64,000 nt of DNA from Parapristionchus giblindavisi (Eukaryota > Nematoda > Chromadorea > Rhabditida > Diplogasteridae). The first letter of the stretch is position 1. Every line of letters starts with the position of its first letter. The stretch lies in NCBI GenBank assembly GCA_943737045.1, contig CALSFV010000465.1:50505-114504 (forward strand). The letters are read 5' to 3'. The notes below the pieces were generated by a model. That model saw only the letters and a list, made by a program, of their open reading frames with translations, was not told the DNA's origin and searched no databases. Of the stretch, positions 25,063 to 37,530 are shown piece after piece. The translations under genes and the position numbers were made by a program.

Positions 25063-25184
25063 AAGAAATATTCCAGTTGTTGAATTCTCTCAGATAGTGT
25101 TTTATAAGAGATATATAAAACATCCATGAAGATTAAAGGAGTAATCATTGATATGAATGCTAAGTATTGCGTGATTTTGGCCAT
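24948..25184 (-). other. Orphan ORF crossing the palindrome edge, signal-anchor-like
   Basis: From ATG at 25,184 the minus strand encodes MAKITQYLAFISMITPLIF, then about 60 more residues to a stop at 24,948. The start is hydrophobic and is followed by a polar, leucine-heptad-like stretch (SERIQQLEYFLVSMKNDF), loosely resembling the N-terminal anchor of nematode cuticle collagens. The frame runs into the palindromic element (inside from 25,062), so its last 38 or so codons are element sequence. It could be a gene fragment broken by the element, or chance. No Gly-X-Y segment follows. Confidence 0.2.
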
Positions 25185-27607
25185 GGTAAAAAAATATTTC
25201 ATGATGAAGAAATATTTCTTCATCGATCGATATTTCAGAAATATAGGATTAACTAATAAGGTGATGCTCGAATCACGCTACATAAAATGTTAATCAAGCT
25301 GTGAACTAAATTTTGTTATAGCCCTAGTCAGTGGTCATTTTATATCGTACAAAAGTTCTGTTTTAGGCTAACGATACAACATTATTCGATGAAGTGACCA
25401 TTGACGATTTATTTTTCAATAAATCGGATATACAAGGAATACATGACACGTGGTAGAGTGTTGATAAAGCGCGAGATAGGCAAACCGATCGGAAAGTGAA
25501 GAAAATGAACGGAGATTGAACGGATCAAGTGGATTTGAGTATAAAGAAAGAGTGAAGAGACGAAAGAGAACCATTCCCTCTCTCTCTCTTCTTCGTCTGT
25601 TCCAGTAGGCAATTAGAGGACTGAAGGGGAGAAAAGGACCAAGGTCAATCTGTGCCCTGAAGGAGAAAGAAGAGCACAGATGAGTCAGAATCCTATCCAA
25701 GAATCAAATCAATATGAACACAGTGTAATCAATTACACTAGAGAGAGAGGCGACATTCTGATTGAATGCGTATAGCGAAAAAATAGCTTGAATAAAAAAA
25801 TGTGTTGGAAACAAACGAAAATCGATAATGAGCCGCCGTGAAATCAGATTTAAAACCATTTTCAAAAAGTTGATCAGAGGATTCAATCAATTGAAATCAC
25901 ATACCGTAAGCTCGCGGGATTTTTAAATTAATTGTTCTCACCACGATGCTGCTTACGGTATCTAAATACAATTTTTTTAAATTTATTGTTTTATTTTGCA
26001 TATTATTTTTTTCCAGGACAAATTAACACCATTTATCGTATCAGTGCTGCCGTAATCAGGGAATCAGAGGTAGTTAAGGGATCTACATACATTGCTATAT
26101 CGTCTACTTCATTGGAAATCGATATTTTCTTTCAATTAGCTTATCTTTTCCGTCTGCTTCCTTACTTTCGATGACTCGTAGCCATCTGTCCCATATTTTG
26201 CTCTTTTTCTTCTTTCTATACTCCTTCATTTTAATCAAATCCATTCTTTTTTCTCTTTTCTTTTTTCTGTTCCTTGTAAAAAATCCTTAAAATTCTTCTT
26301 CAATATGGAAAAATTCTTCTTCCATAATATGTTCTTCTTTTCTTCTGAATCATCATTTTCTTCCTCCTACCATATGTCTATCGTCATCGAAATCATAATG
26401 ATTATTTCCTATTCTATTCATCTTATTTTAAAAAATCTGTTTTCCTCTTTTCGTAAACTTTATCTCAGTTTCGATTATTATAATTACCATTTCTAAATTG
26501 ATCTTTTTTCCTCAAACACATCTTCAGCCTTTATATTTACAGTACTCTACTGAGCATGGATACCGTAAAAAATAACCTCATCCATTGATTGCTATTGATT
26601 TTTCACAAATTGATAAATATTGATTGATTGATTGAAACCAGGCAAATGTCTTTATTTTATTGACCAAGGTCTTTGTTGAGCGATAGATCGACGGAGTGGA
26701 ATATCTCTTGTTGAAAGTAGACCAAACTGGCAATGAGCTATTTGTGTATTACGGTAGATATACTGATTGCTCGAGGTATCAGATTTCTCAGAATACAATA
26801 ATAATGATAAGATTGAACGATACGACAAGAACAACGAGGTGAAGTAATAAAATATCGAAGAATAAGTGAAAATTGAATGAGGTTTCAATCCAGCATAATG
26901 TAAGATACAACTCATTAAATAATCGATAAACTCCTTTTCCTCGATACAATGTTGTTCTAGACACGAATCAATTTTTTTAATACAATCGTACTTTTATTCG
27001 TACGTTTCAGGCACTGTGTAACGATTGTAAGCCAATCAATAACACCATATTCTTATCTTCAATTACCGTATAGCAATCGATAATCGATCAATAATTATCA
27101 TTTCCCTAATTGTCCAATCAAGTTCGTCATCTTCGAATATCCTTGAATAAAAAGAGGAAATGAATGAGGGGAATGAGATAGAGATGAGAGATAGAAAGGC
27201 GTGAATGAGATAAGAGAAAGAAAAACCCGCAAGGCAACAGTGGTGAAGCTCACTCCCTTCCTCGTGACTACTAAGCCTATTAGAACGAATCAATGATCTA
27301 CCACACCCAATCGATAAGATCTTTGATTGAATGATCTACCGTTTCCAATCGATTGATCCATGATACAGCAAGTGTTATGGCTCTCCACAATATTATTGCT
27401 CTCCACAATGTTCCTCATGGCCATATCAGTTTTTGGAACGTGTCTGCCTTTCAGATAGTGAAAAAGATACGCTTAAGACAAAGATAGTGGTAGAGAGTGT
27501 GGGAGTATGAGAGACGGAGACAGAGAGATCATATCCTTCACGGCTTGTAGAGAAGGCTCTTTCTTCCTTAGAAAGTACACAAAAGTGGGTGGAGTCGAGG
27601 GGCTTCA
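25063..27607. other. AT-rich intergenic region
   Basis: No gene is recognised. An 11-bp perfect inverted repeat ATACCGTAAGC (25,901-25,911) and GCTTACGGTAT (25,951-25,961) brackets a 39-bp spacer. A possible isolated exon-like segment follows an acceptor at about 26,015 but has no supported partner. Confidence 0.4.
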
Positions 27608-27904
27608 TCTTATATAAAATGTCCTATCTGCCCTTACTCATCTCATATTCGCCCCCTTCCACATTTTACCTTTGTCTTCCTTCTTTCATTGTGCCATTCC
27701 TACAGTACCCAATCATCTGTCTGCCCCTTCGAACCATCTACCGTATCCTGTTCTGGTCTTTCCTTTGAACTACCATTTCCATCCGATCAGATCTTACTGT
27801 ATCATTTGTCACCAATTCACCTATTTTTCAATTAGCCCCCTCCTACCTCACTACCATATCGAGTAATCGATTTGACCTACCGTACTCATACTGTAATCTT
27901 GTAG
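27608..27904 (+). promoter_or_regulatory. Putative collagen promoter / 5' region
   Basis: A TATA-like sequence, CTTATATAAAATG, lies at 27,608-27,620, about 285 bp before the collagen start codon. The interval ends in CTTGTAG immediately before ATG, which can serve as a trans-splice or cis-splice acceptor. A short upstream non-coding exon therefore cannot be excluded. Confidence 0.35.
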
Positions 27905-29430
27905 ATGATGAAAGTGGCGGTTACGGTAGGAGCGGCGGGCGGTATCGTCGCAACCCTCGCTTGTCTCTATGCATCTGCTATCATCATGAATGATATCAAT
28001 GAGATGTACAACGATATCATGGGAGGCATGGGACAGTTCAAGGTACGGTGTCTTTGATCTTTGATCTCTATGAACTTCCACTTCATAGTTCAATTATAGT
28101 GCAAAAAAGAACACTTAGTTCTAGAATGGTACTGGTGTGACCTTTGATATCCCTTACAAGATAGATTGATTTTTGATCTTTCAAATGAAGTGAAAAAGAT
28201 ATCTATTCCTCTAGATCATTAATGGGAGTATCATCAATTTGGGAAGAACAAAAGAAAGAGTACCGATAGTCAAAGATTGAATGAGTGAGACAAGTCCAAG
28301 GATCGTCTAACAAGTTTTTGTCCCTCCCTCTCCCTCTTCCTCTCTCCCTCTCCCTTTTCCAACCACCCCCACCCTTCTCATACCCAGCCTTATTGTAACC
28401 TTCATCCTTATCGTATGACCTTGCGATCATGAGGGTCACCCAGCATCACAAATCATACTGAATCATAACATACCGTATACTACACCACATACACATACCG
28501 TACCCCATGATTACCGTAACCCATCTTGTAGACTGTGGCCGATGATACTTGGGATGAGATGATGAATCTCCGTCGTGGAGACCCCGCTGAGAATCACGAG
28601 TACATCAAGACCATCTTCGGCCGTAACAAGAGAAGCTCCGGACAATGCAGTGAGTAGTCATCTACCCATCGAACTACTCACCAATCCTCCTACTACAGTA
28701 ACCCTATCCCATTTGCAGGCTGTGGACTTCCTCAGGTTAACTGCCCACCTGGACCTCCCGGACCTCCTGGAGCACCTGGAGACAACGGAGACAATGGAGA
28801 GGATGGAAACAACGGACCTCCCGGTCTTCCCGGAGTACCCATTCAAGATGAGAAGGAAGTTCCCCGTGGATGCATCAAGTGCCCCCGTGGACCTCCTGGA
28901 CCTCCCGGACAACAAGGTACCGTAACCCATTTCACTTACCGTAATCCTGTATACCGTCTTTCAGGATTCGAGGGTATGCCTGGAGAGCAAGGAAAGCAGG
29001 GAGAGCGTGGACAACCAGGACAAGATGGACAACCCGGATACGGAGGACCTCCCGGAGATCTCGGAAAGCCCGGACTTGCTGGACTCGAAGGAATGCCCGG
29101 AAAGCCTGGAGCCGACACCGTCACTGGAAAGGTACCGTAATCATATTTTTATCGTATCACTTACAGCAAGCTACAGTATATCATATCGTATTCTTTCAGG
29201 GAGCCCCTGGATTCCCCGGAAGACCCGGTATGCCCGGACCCCTCGGAGAGCCTGGACAGGATGCCGAGGATGGTCTCCCAGGACCCGCTGGACCTCAAGG
29301 ACCCCAGGGCAAGCCCGGAAAGCAAGGATTCAACGGACTCGACGGAGGACCTGGACTTCCTGGAGATATCGGAGCTCTTGGAGACGATGCCAACTATTGT
29401 CCCTGCCCCGAGAGACGTGCTCGTTTCTAA
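27905..29430 (+). CDS. Nematode cuticle collagen
   Basis: Five phase-consistent exons (27,905-28,042; 28,532-28,649; 28,719-28,916; 28,965-29,131; 29,200-29,430) give about 283 residues, a usual cuticle-collagen length. The N terminus has a hydrophobic signal-anchor ([17 protein letters not shown]) and the conserved pre-collagen domain with [13 protein letters not shown], followed by the basic cleavage site RNKR used by subtilisin-like proprotein processing. Three Gly-X-Y segments follow, separated by cysteine pairs (QCSCG...NC, CIKC) and a terminal CPCP near the C terminus, the pattern that sets trimer registration and disulfide links. The product is secreted and assembled into the exoskeleton. 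Introns carry TACCGTA motifs and one GATCTTTGATC. The first ATG of two adjacent ones is used here. It converges on the SPATS2-like gene. Confidence 0.93.
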
Positions 29431-30367
29431 ATACCGATTATGGTATGGAGAAGGAACGCGGTTCCCTTACGAGAATCTGCGGCTCTCCAAATCTAACTTA
29501 TTTGAGCAGCCAAACAATGATAAATTATTATATGCTGCAATTACTACTACTTTTCGCACAAACAAGGACAGTCATATATAAATACAAACCTCCGATATTT
29601 ATCTATCAATATAAATATAAACTTTCCATAAATTATTAAAACAAATCTCGTATATACCAATATGTGTATAGATACTCTTAACGCCTACGATAGGACTCGG
29701 GAAAGAGTACCGTATCATAAGGTAATTAGAGGCATTTGAATATAGGGGACGAGGGCATAAGGAATATAAAATGGTCAACAATGGAAAGTAGTTGTGTAAA
29801 GGCAGAGTGCGAGTACAAATAATCGATGAACAGTGGAAAGGATGTAAGGGACGATTGGGAAGGGGACAACTATTAATTAATGAAATACAGTAACAACTCA
29901 TTTCAACGAATATATATATAATGTAAAATCTACAACTGCGCCAGTACTTATCACAATAACAACGTAGGTGTGAATATGCATTGGTGAGTTCAAAACTTTC
30001 ATTTATCTAACTACTTTTTTGTCTTTTGGATTTCTATTTGCATTTTGCAAGTACAGGGAAACGACATGTGGAGTTTGATATACGGCAGGCAATGAGGATA
30101 GAATGTGTAGATGTAGGGAAGGGAATACAAGAGGGAGGGGAGGGAAGGGGCAAAGGCTTAAACTGTATGCACGCAGTGCGGTCAGTGACAAGTTCACAAG
30201 TATTAGACAATGAATAAGAGGCACTTCAGTCGTAGGTTATCACATTATACGAGTATACTAAAAACATGTGTGAATAACTCCCTTATAATGGCAAAGGGAG
30301 TGCAGTGATTGAGAGAGTTCAGAACAAAGAGGATGCAGCTCATTCATTCATCATTATTATTTTATCT
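29431..30367. other. Convergent 3' intergenic region
   Basis: Space between the collagen stop and the stop of the minus-strand SPATS2-like gene. It is AT-rich and should hold both polyadenylation regions. No additional gene is supported. Confidence 0.5.
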
Positions 30368-32092
30368 TCAATTGAAGATGGAAAGCTTCAGATTATTCTG
30401 CTTATTGTTGTTGTTCTTCTGTCCACCAGCTGCTCCAGCCGGCTTTCCCTTAGGCTTGTTGGGACGACGGACAATATCTGAACCACCCGATACTCCCTTC
30501 AATACATCCGTGTTGATACCGGAAGCGGCCAATTGGAGCTCGACCTGCAAACAGGAAATTGAATGTACATCTTCATCAGGAATCATAGATTATAAAGTAT
30601 TCGCTCTTACAAGATTATATTAGTGTATACTGTTAGAGTGAAATAGTAGGATGGAGTAGAGTAATAGGTACTAACCTGTCTCTGTAGATCAGCAAGCTGA
30701 GATGCACTGAGTCCATCAGATGCAACCTGGATGGGACCAGCTCCAGTTGAAGACACAACCTTGGCGGGAATCTTCTCAGGAGGAACAGGACTACCTTGTC
30801 CCAATCCGGAGTCATCTCCTACTGATGAGACAAGAGAAGATCGGGATCCTGAATGTTTCATGGGTGGAGGAGAGATGGGAGAGGAGGCAGTAGCTGATGA
30901 AGCAGAGGCTCCTCCCGTAGGTAGAACACCAGTTGAGAAAACTTAAATAAGATCATGAACGAGATAGAGCATCATACTACATACCTCGACCAAAGGCAGA
31001 GACTTGCTTGACAACATTTGTCATGTCGTACGAGAAGACATTGGAAGAAAGGAGGTCCTCAGCCTGCTTTGCAATCGCCTTCAGCTCGATAGTCACATCT
31101 TTACCAGACTGCAAAAAAACAATAATTCCCTATTTCTTCATAAATATAGAACTGAATGAATCGATGAGTTTTTATAACGTACAGCTGCCTTGGCTCTCAG
31201 GTTCTCAATCGTTTGCTTGTGATTGGCAAAAAGTCTTGACGAAGCGTCTTCTTGTCTGCTAAGCTCAGCGAGAAGAATCTTTTCTCTTTCATCAACAACT
31301 TGACGGAGCGACTGAAATATAAACAGGCTATTAGGATGGGAAGCCGTCTCTCACGTAAACAAACCTTCATGGTGTTAACGATGTCTTTTCTACCCAATGC
31401 GCATTCCTTTGACCACTGTGCAATAAGTTGTTCTTGTTGAGCAAGAGCGCCTTCGATGGAAGAAGTATCCACCTCTGCAATTAAACGAAGTTCATATCAT
31501 TCAACCACGTCAAATACATCACTTTTGAATTTCCCTTTCACTAATAATTTCATAGTGCACAATATGTGCTCGATATGTAAAAGACGATAAGATAAGAATG
31601 CACTGACTCTGCTTATCAATTCCATTGACGCTGCTGGTGACTGGAGCCTTCTTCGTCTGTGATGTGAGGGGCACAGAAGGGGCGATTGTCACAGGAGCTG
31701 CGGCTGGAGTGCGCACTGCTAAAAATCGAAACAATTTCATTTGAACAAAAAACTTTATCAGAATTATAGACTCACAAGTGACGGGAGCGGCTGGTTTTGG
31801 TGCTTCGGCGGGCTTCTTAGCCTTGTTCTTCTTGTTTTTGCCGGATGCACCAGCAGGGCGTACCCACTCATCAAGGGCATCACCTGAGTAACACAGTTCA
31901 AAAGATCATAGATAACGAAACACAAATAAAACGAATACCTTCCATGAGAGCAGAGATTGTTCGTTCCACATCGAGATCGTGAGAGTGGAGTGCAAGAATA
32001 ATGTCGTTCTTACTGACGTTCGAAATGACTTCACGCACTTTAGCCACCTTCTCCGACATGATCTTGTCCGCTGATGAAGACTGCTTTGCCAT
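30368..32092 (-). CDS. SPATS2: SPATS2-like protein
   Basis: Eight phase-consistent exons: 32,092-31,939; 31,883-31,776; 31,718-31,608; 31,474-31,365; 31,311-31,183; 31,108-30,985; 30,941-30,676; 30,544-30,368, giving about 392 residues. Exon 1 encodes a UBA-like helix segment (VREVISNVSKNDIILALHSH, then DVERTISALMEG) and exon 2 continues GDALDEWV followed by a Lys/Asn-rich stretch, the arrangement of SPATS2/SPATS2L proteins. Exons 4-6 form a long coiled-coil-like helix (QWSKECALGRKDIVNTMK ... VVDEREKILLAELSRQ) matching the family's central domain. The C terminus is Ser/Pro-rich and ends in a Gly/Asn/Lys-rich tail. SPATS2 proteins are cytoplasmic and RNA-associated; their molecular role is poorly defined. 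Exon 3 has tandem acceptors (TAG/CAG, 3 bp apart). It is divergent from the ribosomal gene. Confidence 0.82.
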
Positions 32093-32864
32093 CTTGATCG
32101 AGTCTCTGAACACGTATATATGATCAAACAAATCGTAAAAACAATGCTAAACGTGGCACTAAAAGAAGTGTTTCTACGTGGTTCCATAGAAAAGGATAAA
32201 CAGAAATCAATAATATACAGGAATGGAAAAAAAAGGAAATTCATTTAACACGCTTTGATCACTATCTAAACGGAGATCAAACTTAATTTTGGAACATTTA
32301 CTACATGATTTTTAATCGAAAAAAGTTTCAAACAGCTAATATAAGCGGATAACAAGGTAGACAAGTGAAAACAAAACAAATAAAAGTGTCAGGAATAAGA
32401 AAAATCAACGATTCGAAGCGCGATAGTAACCAGTTCAAGTTCTCAGGTCTACGTTGGAAGGAGCACGCAACGCAGGTACGCGACGCATCCAAATCCACAC
32501 ACTTTTCCTTACTACGGTATATGATGACCATTAAATCTAAAATGCAGATATTATTCTTCAATTATAATTAAATATATGTTTTTTTGATATTTATACGATC
32601 TTCATAACATGCTTAATCGAGTTTCATAAAAACTATCGACTGGCAAGGTCATTTCAGGTTTAACAGATATTTATCCTTTCGTGTTATGCATACACTTTAC
32701 GCATTGAATCTTTCTACTGAATTTTCGTTGGGATTTTAGGCCCTTTTCAGTTACATTTTCCTTTCATTTTGGACTGTGCTGTGGTCATTCTGTTTTGTTT
32801 TACCTTTCTGTAAGGCAATCCTAGCTTTTTCTTGTAGCATTATTCTTCTTGTTTCAGGGTAATC
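32093..32864. promoter_or_regulatory. Divergent promoter region, SPATS2-like / rpL10a
   Basis: A 770-bp AT-rich interval between two start codons on opposite strands. A pyrimidine-rich acceptor, TTGTTTCAG, ends at 32,857, eight bases before the rpL10a ATG. It fits a trans-splice site or the end of a 5'UTR intron. No TATA box is obvious. Confidence 0.4.
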
Positions 32865-33799
32865 ATGTCGAGTTCCAAGATCTCACGTGAATTTTTGAAT
32901 GAGACCATCGCCGAGGTTATCAAGGGCGCTCAGGAGAAGAAGCGCAAGTTCCGCGAGACTGTCGAGCTTCAGATCGGTCTCAAGAACTACGATCCCCAAA
33001 AGGACAAGCGTTTCTCCGGATCCGTCAGGTGATTCGAAATGCCCAGGTAGTCGTGTCATTTCGGTGATATCGCTCTACTGCGGGAAGTCGGTTGTCACGA
33101 AAGTGAGACGGCGAGCCCTTACCCAGGGTTATTTTAATTTGGGGAGGTTATAATACCGATTTAAAACCGGAGCTAGACTTTTGGAATGTAAGCATTTGTC
33201 TTTATATTTTTTCTTATTGAACGTTATTTTTCAGACTGAAGAACGTTCCCAAGCCCCAGATGAAGGTCTGCGTTCTCGGAGATCAGCAACATTGTGATGA
33301 AGCCAACGCCAACAACCTTCCCTGCATGAACGCTGATGACCTTAAGAAGCTTAACAAGAACAAGAAGCTCATCAAGAAGCTCGCCAAGAGCTACGATGCG
33401 TTCGTTGCTTCCGAGTCTCTCATCAAGCAGATTCCCCGTATCCTCGGTCCCGGACTCAACAAAGCCGGAAAGTTCCCTTCCGTCGTCTCGCACACCGAGC
33501 CTCTTAACTCCAAGGTTGAGGAGATCCGTGCCACCATCAAGTTCCAGATGAAGAAGGTTCGAAAATGATTCCAAATTAAGCAACATTGGTTGATTCTTAT
33601 TATCTTCGAATATTTCTAATTCTTTCAGGTTCTTTGTCTTTCCGTTGCTATCGGACACGTTGACATGACCCAGGAAGAGCTTGTAGCCAACACTTCGTTG
33701 TCAATCAACTTCCTCATCTCTCTGCTCAAGAAGAACTGGCAGAACGTCCGTTCTCTCACCGTCAAGTCCACCATGGGCAAGCCTCAGCGTCTGTACTGA
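32865..33799 (+). CDS. RPL10A: 60S ribosomal protein L10a (uL1)
   Basis: Three exons (32,865-33,028; 33,235-33,556; 33,629-33,799) give 218 residues, matching the family's usual length of about 217. The protein begins [15 protein letters not shown] and contains [33 protein letters not shown] and the core [16 protein letters not shown], which is the uL1 signature loop. It ends [11 protein letters not shown]. As uL1 it binds 28S rRNA at the L1 stalk near the ribosomal E site and helps release deacylated tRNA. Codon use is strongly C-ending, as in highly expressed nematode genes, unlike its neighbours. ATTAAA at 33,863-33,868 is a possible poly(A) signal. The next gene starts only about 150 bp downstream on the same strand. 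Confidence 0.97.
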
Positions 33800-33949
33800 G
33801 CACTGTTATTGTTATTGGTCACTAGTTTATTCTAACTACGTTGTTCCGATAAATTGTTTCTCATTAAAATTTCTAATTCGCTTTGTGGTTGCACCTCCAT
33901 CTTGAATATTTCAAACAAATATGACACGCGATAATGTAATTACAAACAG

Positions 33950-36900
33950 ATGAACATAATCGTAGAGGAGAAAGTTGGTGGTCCAGTTAATCAATTAATT
34001 GCTGTTGTTGGTCGAGCTGATGTTGTGAGTTCTCTAGATCAGAGAGGTTTTCATAAAGACAAGGTTGCAGACTTTTCGTATTCTGAAGTCTAGGTTCGAT
34101 GCGGATGCTAGTAACGTGATCCATATACAAACGAAGTATGACAATGTGATTGGCTGGTTATAATTATTTGTCTGCGAACGGCAGGTACTATGATGCACGC
34201 GTCAAGATGATGCCGTTTCCATCTCCGAATAACTTCCTTACATGGAGAGAGCGTCAATCTCCCGAGACATTTATCGGTGCAATTATTGCAAAGTACATTG
34301 TTCCATTCTATATTGTTCGTTTAAACTATTCCGATATTCAGTATAAGTGATGATGGAAGTGCGGTGTTGAACGAGCTATGTGCCCACAGAATCGTCGCTG
34401 ATGATTTAAAAACACAGGTTTAACTGAATATTAATGGGTTCTCTTATCTTGAACATGTTATGTTGCAGTCATCGATGATACTCGTGGACAGCAGAGATCG
34501 ATTGAGCCATACGAATCGTGAAAGATTGGAAGAATGGTCACGTATGAATGATTATGAGATCGTCTATCTCAGCAATACTGATGTATAATTGAATCGATTA
34601 TGATAACAATTATTGGTTGATTGTGTAGGAGGATCAGAAGGCAGCAGCAGAATGTGGAGAAAAGATTGGATTGAATCGAATGGAAGAACTTCTTCATATT
34701 GTTGATTGGCCTCGGAAGAATCTGAAGTGTGGAAGAGTGACTGGCAAGGAACGAGTTAGTGAATATTTCATTCATTCACATTATGAACAACATATTGGGC
34801 CATGTTATAGAACACACTAGGGCTACTTTTCCCCCTGGAAATTAAAATCGGGTGGATAGGACGCAAAAAAAAAATCATTTTTGAGTGAATTTTGGCTAAA
34901 TCGGGTGGGTCGGGTTGCAAAACCAAAAAAATTAATTGACGTACATGTTTATCTCGATACAACATCGATTTGTATATTCTTTCATTTTCAGCTCGATCGA
35001 ATAATTAATTATCTGAATGATATGCCAGACGATAGTGACAGTGATGGAGATTGGATGCCTACAGAAGAGGATAAAGGTATGACTGAAATATCGATTGATT
35101 CAAAGATTTATTGATTGATTCAACGAGTTGTTCATTAATTTCTTAGTACTGTGAAAACATGCTGTTTTAGAAAAGGCAGTAAATTTGTGCTAGAACATGT
35201 ATTCGGTGGGAGACATAATTAAGGTCTAGCACGACATTCTATTAGGAAGGTATTGTTACATGTATGATAGATTGATTATGATTCAGTGGATAAATGATAT
35301 GGCGTACACATGTAGACGGGGATATTTAAAAAATACCCTATTTTAAGGTTCCCGCAAAATCCTTGATTCGGTGCATTTTCGTAATAGGTTCCGAAACTGT
35401 CCCGGAACGTACCCATTTAACCGCAGCTATGATTCGTGCTACATTAGCTACATTTCAGTTTGGATCTAATATAATACTTGCTAGCCCATAACGCGTATCA
35501 TATCATTCTAATATGTTAGGTGTAACATATCTTACAAGTACGAGTTTTAGCTGCAATTCTGAGCGTCTTTGCCTATCCTCATCCATCATCAACAACATCG
35601 AAGAAGAAGAATGAAGATGGACAGAGTGGTGGCAATAATGGAAGATCACCTGGAGATGTAAGCATATTTATCCATTTATTTATAATTTTAACCATACATT
35701 GGCGCCGACATGGGGGTGCTCACTGTAAAATTAGGGCTTTTCGAAAATTTGTGGAATGCCCCCTGTAAAAAATGACATTTAGGTGATTTTTTTTTGAAAA
35801 AAAAATGAAGGCCCCCTGTAAAATTAACCATTTTTCATTCGGATGCCCCCTGTAGAATCGAGCTCCCGGCACCCCGCCCATGTATGATTTTAACCAATTT
35901 TGATTGATTACAGAATGATCAAGGAGATGATAAGAAGCACAAAGGAAATAAGGGAAAGAAAGGTTGGTTCAATGATATTCCTATTCATTTGATTTATATT
36001 AGAAGAAGTAAAGACTAGAGTAGATGTTCATTCTAACTGTGATCATTATGTGAGTGATCACACTTGCATCTTGATTAATTATTCGTAAAGTACATTAAGT
36101 GCATGACATTATTGTTATTCGTGCCTGAACTCATTCTAGTATACGTTGTAGGTAACAAACAGCAACCAAACAGTGGTCGTCGTAGTAATGAAATACAAGA
36201 GGAAGAGATGACTACAACTGGAACATTCACTATTGTATGTATTATATTAATATTAATATTAATTCAATTAAATTGAGTTTGATACAAATTGTGATCATGA
36301 TATGTAATCAAAACGAAAATGTCGAACTTTATTGCTTACATATTTAGCCTAGCTATAAGTAATTCGTTTCTTATTTGTCTAGGTTTCAGAGAGAAAGGCC
36401 ACAAGAGAAGGCATCGCTAGCCCCGATAGTACGTTTTCATTCTTTTCTACTTTGTTAAAATATTTCATCTCTGAATCGCAAGAAAAATATGACTATAATA
36501 TTGTTAATATTCATAATAATGTGTGGGGGTTTGAAGGCAAAGGGAGAGGAATCGGAAGATGATATAGGTGAAGTAGTGAAGAAAGTAATAATGAATAAAG
36601 AGAAGAAGAAGAATACAGAAGATGAAGAAGAAATGGATGAAGATGATCCCACTGCATGTGTATACGGAGATCTTGTTGCACAATTGATGGCGGTGAGATA
36701 TTGATTGATTGATAGATTCATACTGTAATGCCAATGATGTACTGTACCCCATGTTATGGTGATGCACTGTTTGCCACTCCCTTCATGCTCCACTTTCCTT
36801 GCACCCACTTATCCATCCGTGATCCTGATGAATTAACCCCTTTGGAATACGGTAATGAGGCTTGATTATCGATTTATTGGATGTCGTGTGTGTGCTGTGC

Positions 36901-37530
36901 TTTTCTTTCCAAAGACCTTGTGCACTATCCCCTATCGATCTGGCTTGATCTACACTGTGACGACAAATGATTGATTATTATTGGATGGAATGGATACTGA
37001 ATGATGTATTATGAACGCACATGATTGAGTCCTGCACGACTACTTTATCGATGAGTGATTGATTACATGCTTCACAACTATATGCAATATTTGTTCCACA
37101 TGGGTTACAACAATTGATTGAGGTATTGTTGTGTGGTATTGCACTGATGATAGCTATATTAGTAAGAGTAACTGTCTCGTGAACGGAATGTGAATGATGC
37201 TTGGGATAATGCATCCTGTACTGGATATGTTTCATTTAGATCTGCTTTTGCAATTGCCTTTTTATCCAATTATTGTGTGACAATATAAACCATATCTGAG
37301 TTTTGCGACTGATTAGTTCAATTGAGATGAGTAATGGAAACAAGATAGCATCAGCAGGAGGGACACGACGTCTTCCTCCATCTAATATAAGTAATGCAGA
37401 GAGATATATTAGTGATCTATTCAGTAAGATTGGTATGGATGAAGGAGGAGGAAGTTCATTGATGGATCAAGTTAGAATGATTGATGAAGCTAGAGCTAAG
37501 GGTATACCTATTGATAATGATAGCGATTGA
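33950..37530 (+). CDS. AAGAB: AAGAB/p34-like alpha- and gamma-adaptin-binding protein
   Basis: Thirteen exons: 33,950-34,024; 34,071-34,156; 34,185-34,292; 34,342-34,417; 34,469-34,582; 34,629-34,754; 34,992-35,076; 35,551-35,657; 35,914-35,962; 36,152-36,234; 36,383-36,428; 36,547-36,692; a last exon from about 37,312 to the stop at 37,530. The N-terminal half resembles the Rab-like domain of AAGAB: YYDARVKMMPFPSP, then SSMILVDSRDRL and RERLEEWSRMNDYEIVYLS, then MEELLHIVDWPRKNL. After an acidic, low-complexity middle, the C terminus has the family's helix (RYISDLFSKIGMDE, QVRMIDEARAKG). AAGAB chaperones assembly of clathrin adaptors AP-1 and AP-2. The phase of exon 12 to exon 13 does not match, so a small exon was probably missed between 36,693 and 37,311. 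It follows rpL10a closely and may share its transcript. Confidence 0.68.
35693..35886. mobile_element. 194-bp MITE, CATACATGGGCGGG terminus, 8-bp TSD
   Basis: It starts CATACATTGGCG and its other end, read on the minus strand, starts CATACATGGGCGGGG. Both sides carry the identical octamer ATTTTAAC (35,685-35,692 and 35,887-35,894). The right terminus closely matches that of the element at 20,558. Three internal copies of GCCCCCTGTA are present. It lies entirely within intron 8 of the AAGAB-like gene and would be spliced out. Confidence 0.72.

Noticed and set aside
34800..34930. Segment with AAATCGGGTGG and GGACGCAAAA resembling the interior of the 20,558 element
   Set aside because: No terminal inverted repeat or target duplication could be found, so it was not called as a family member.
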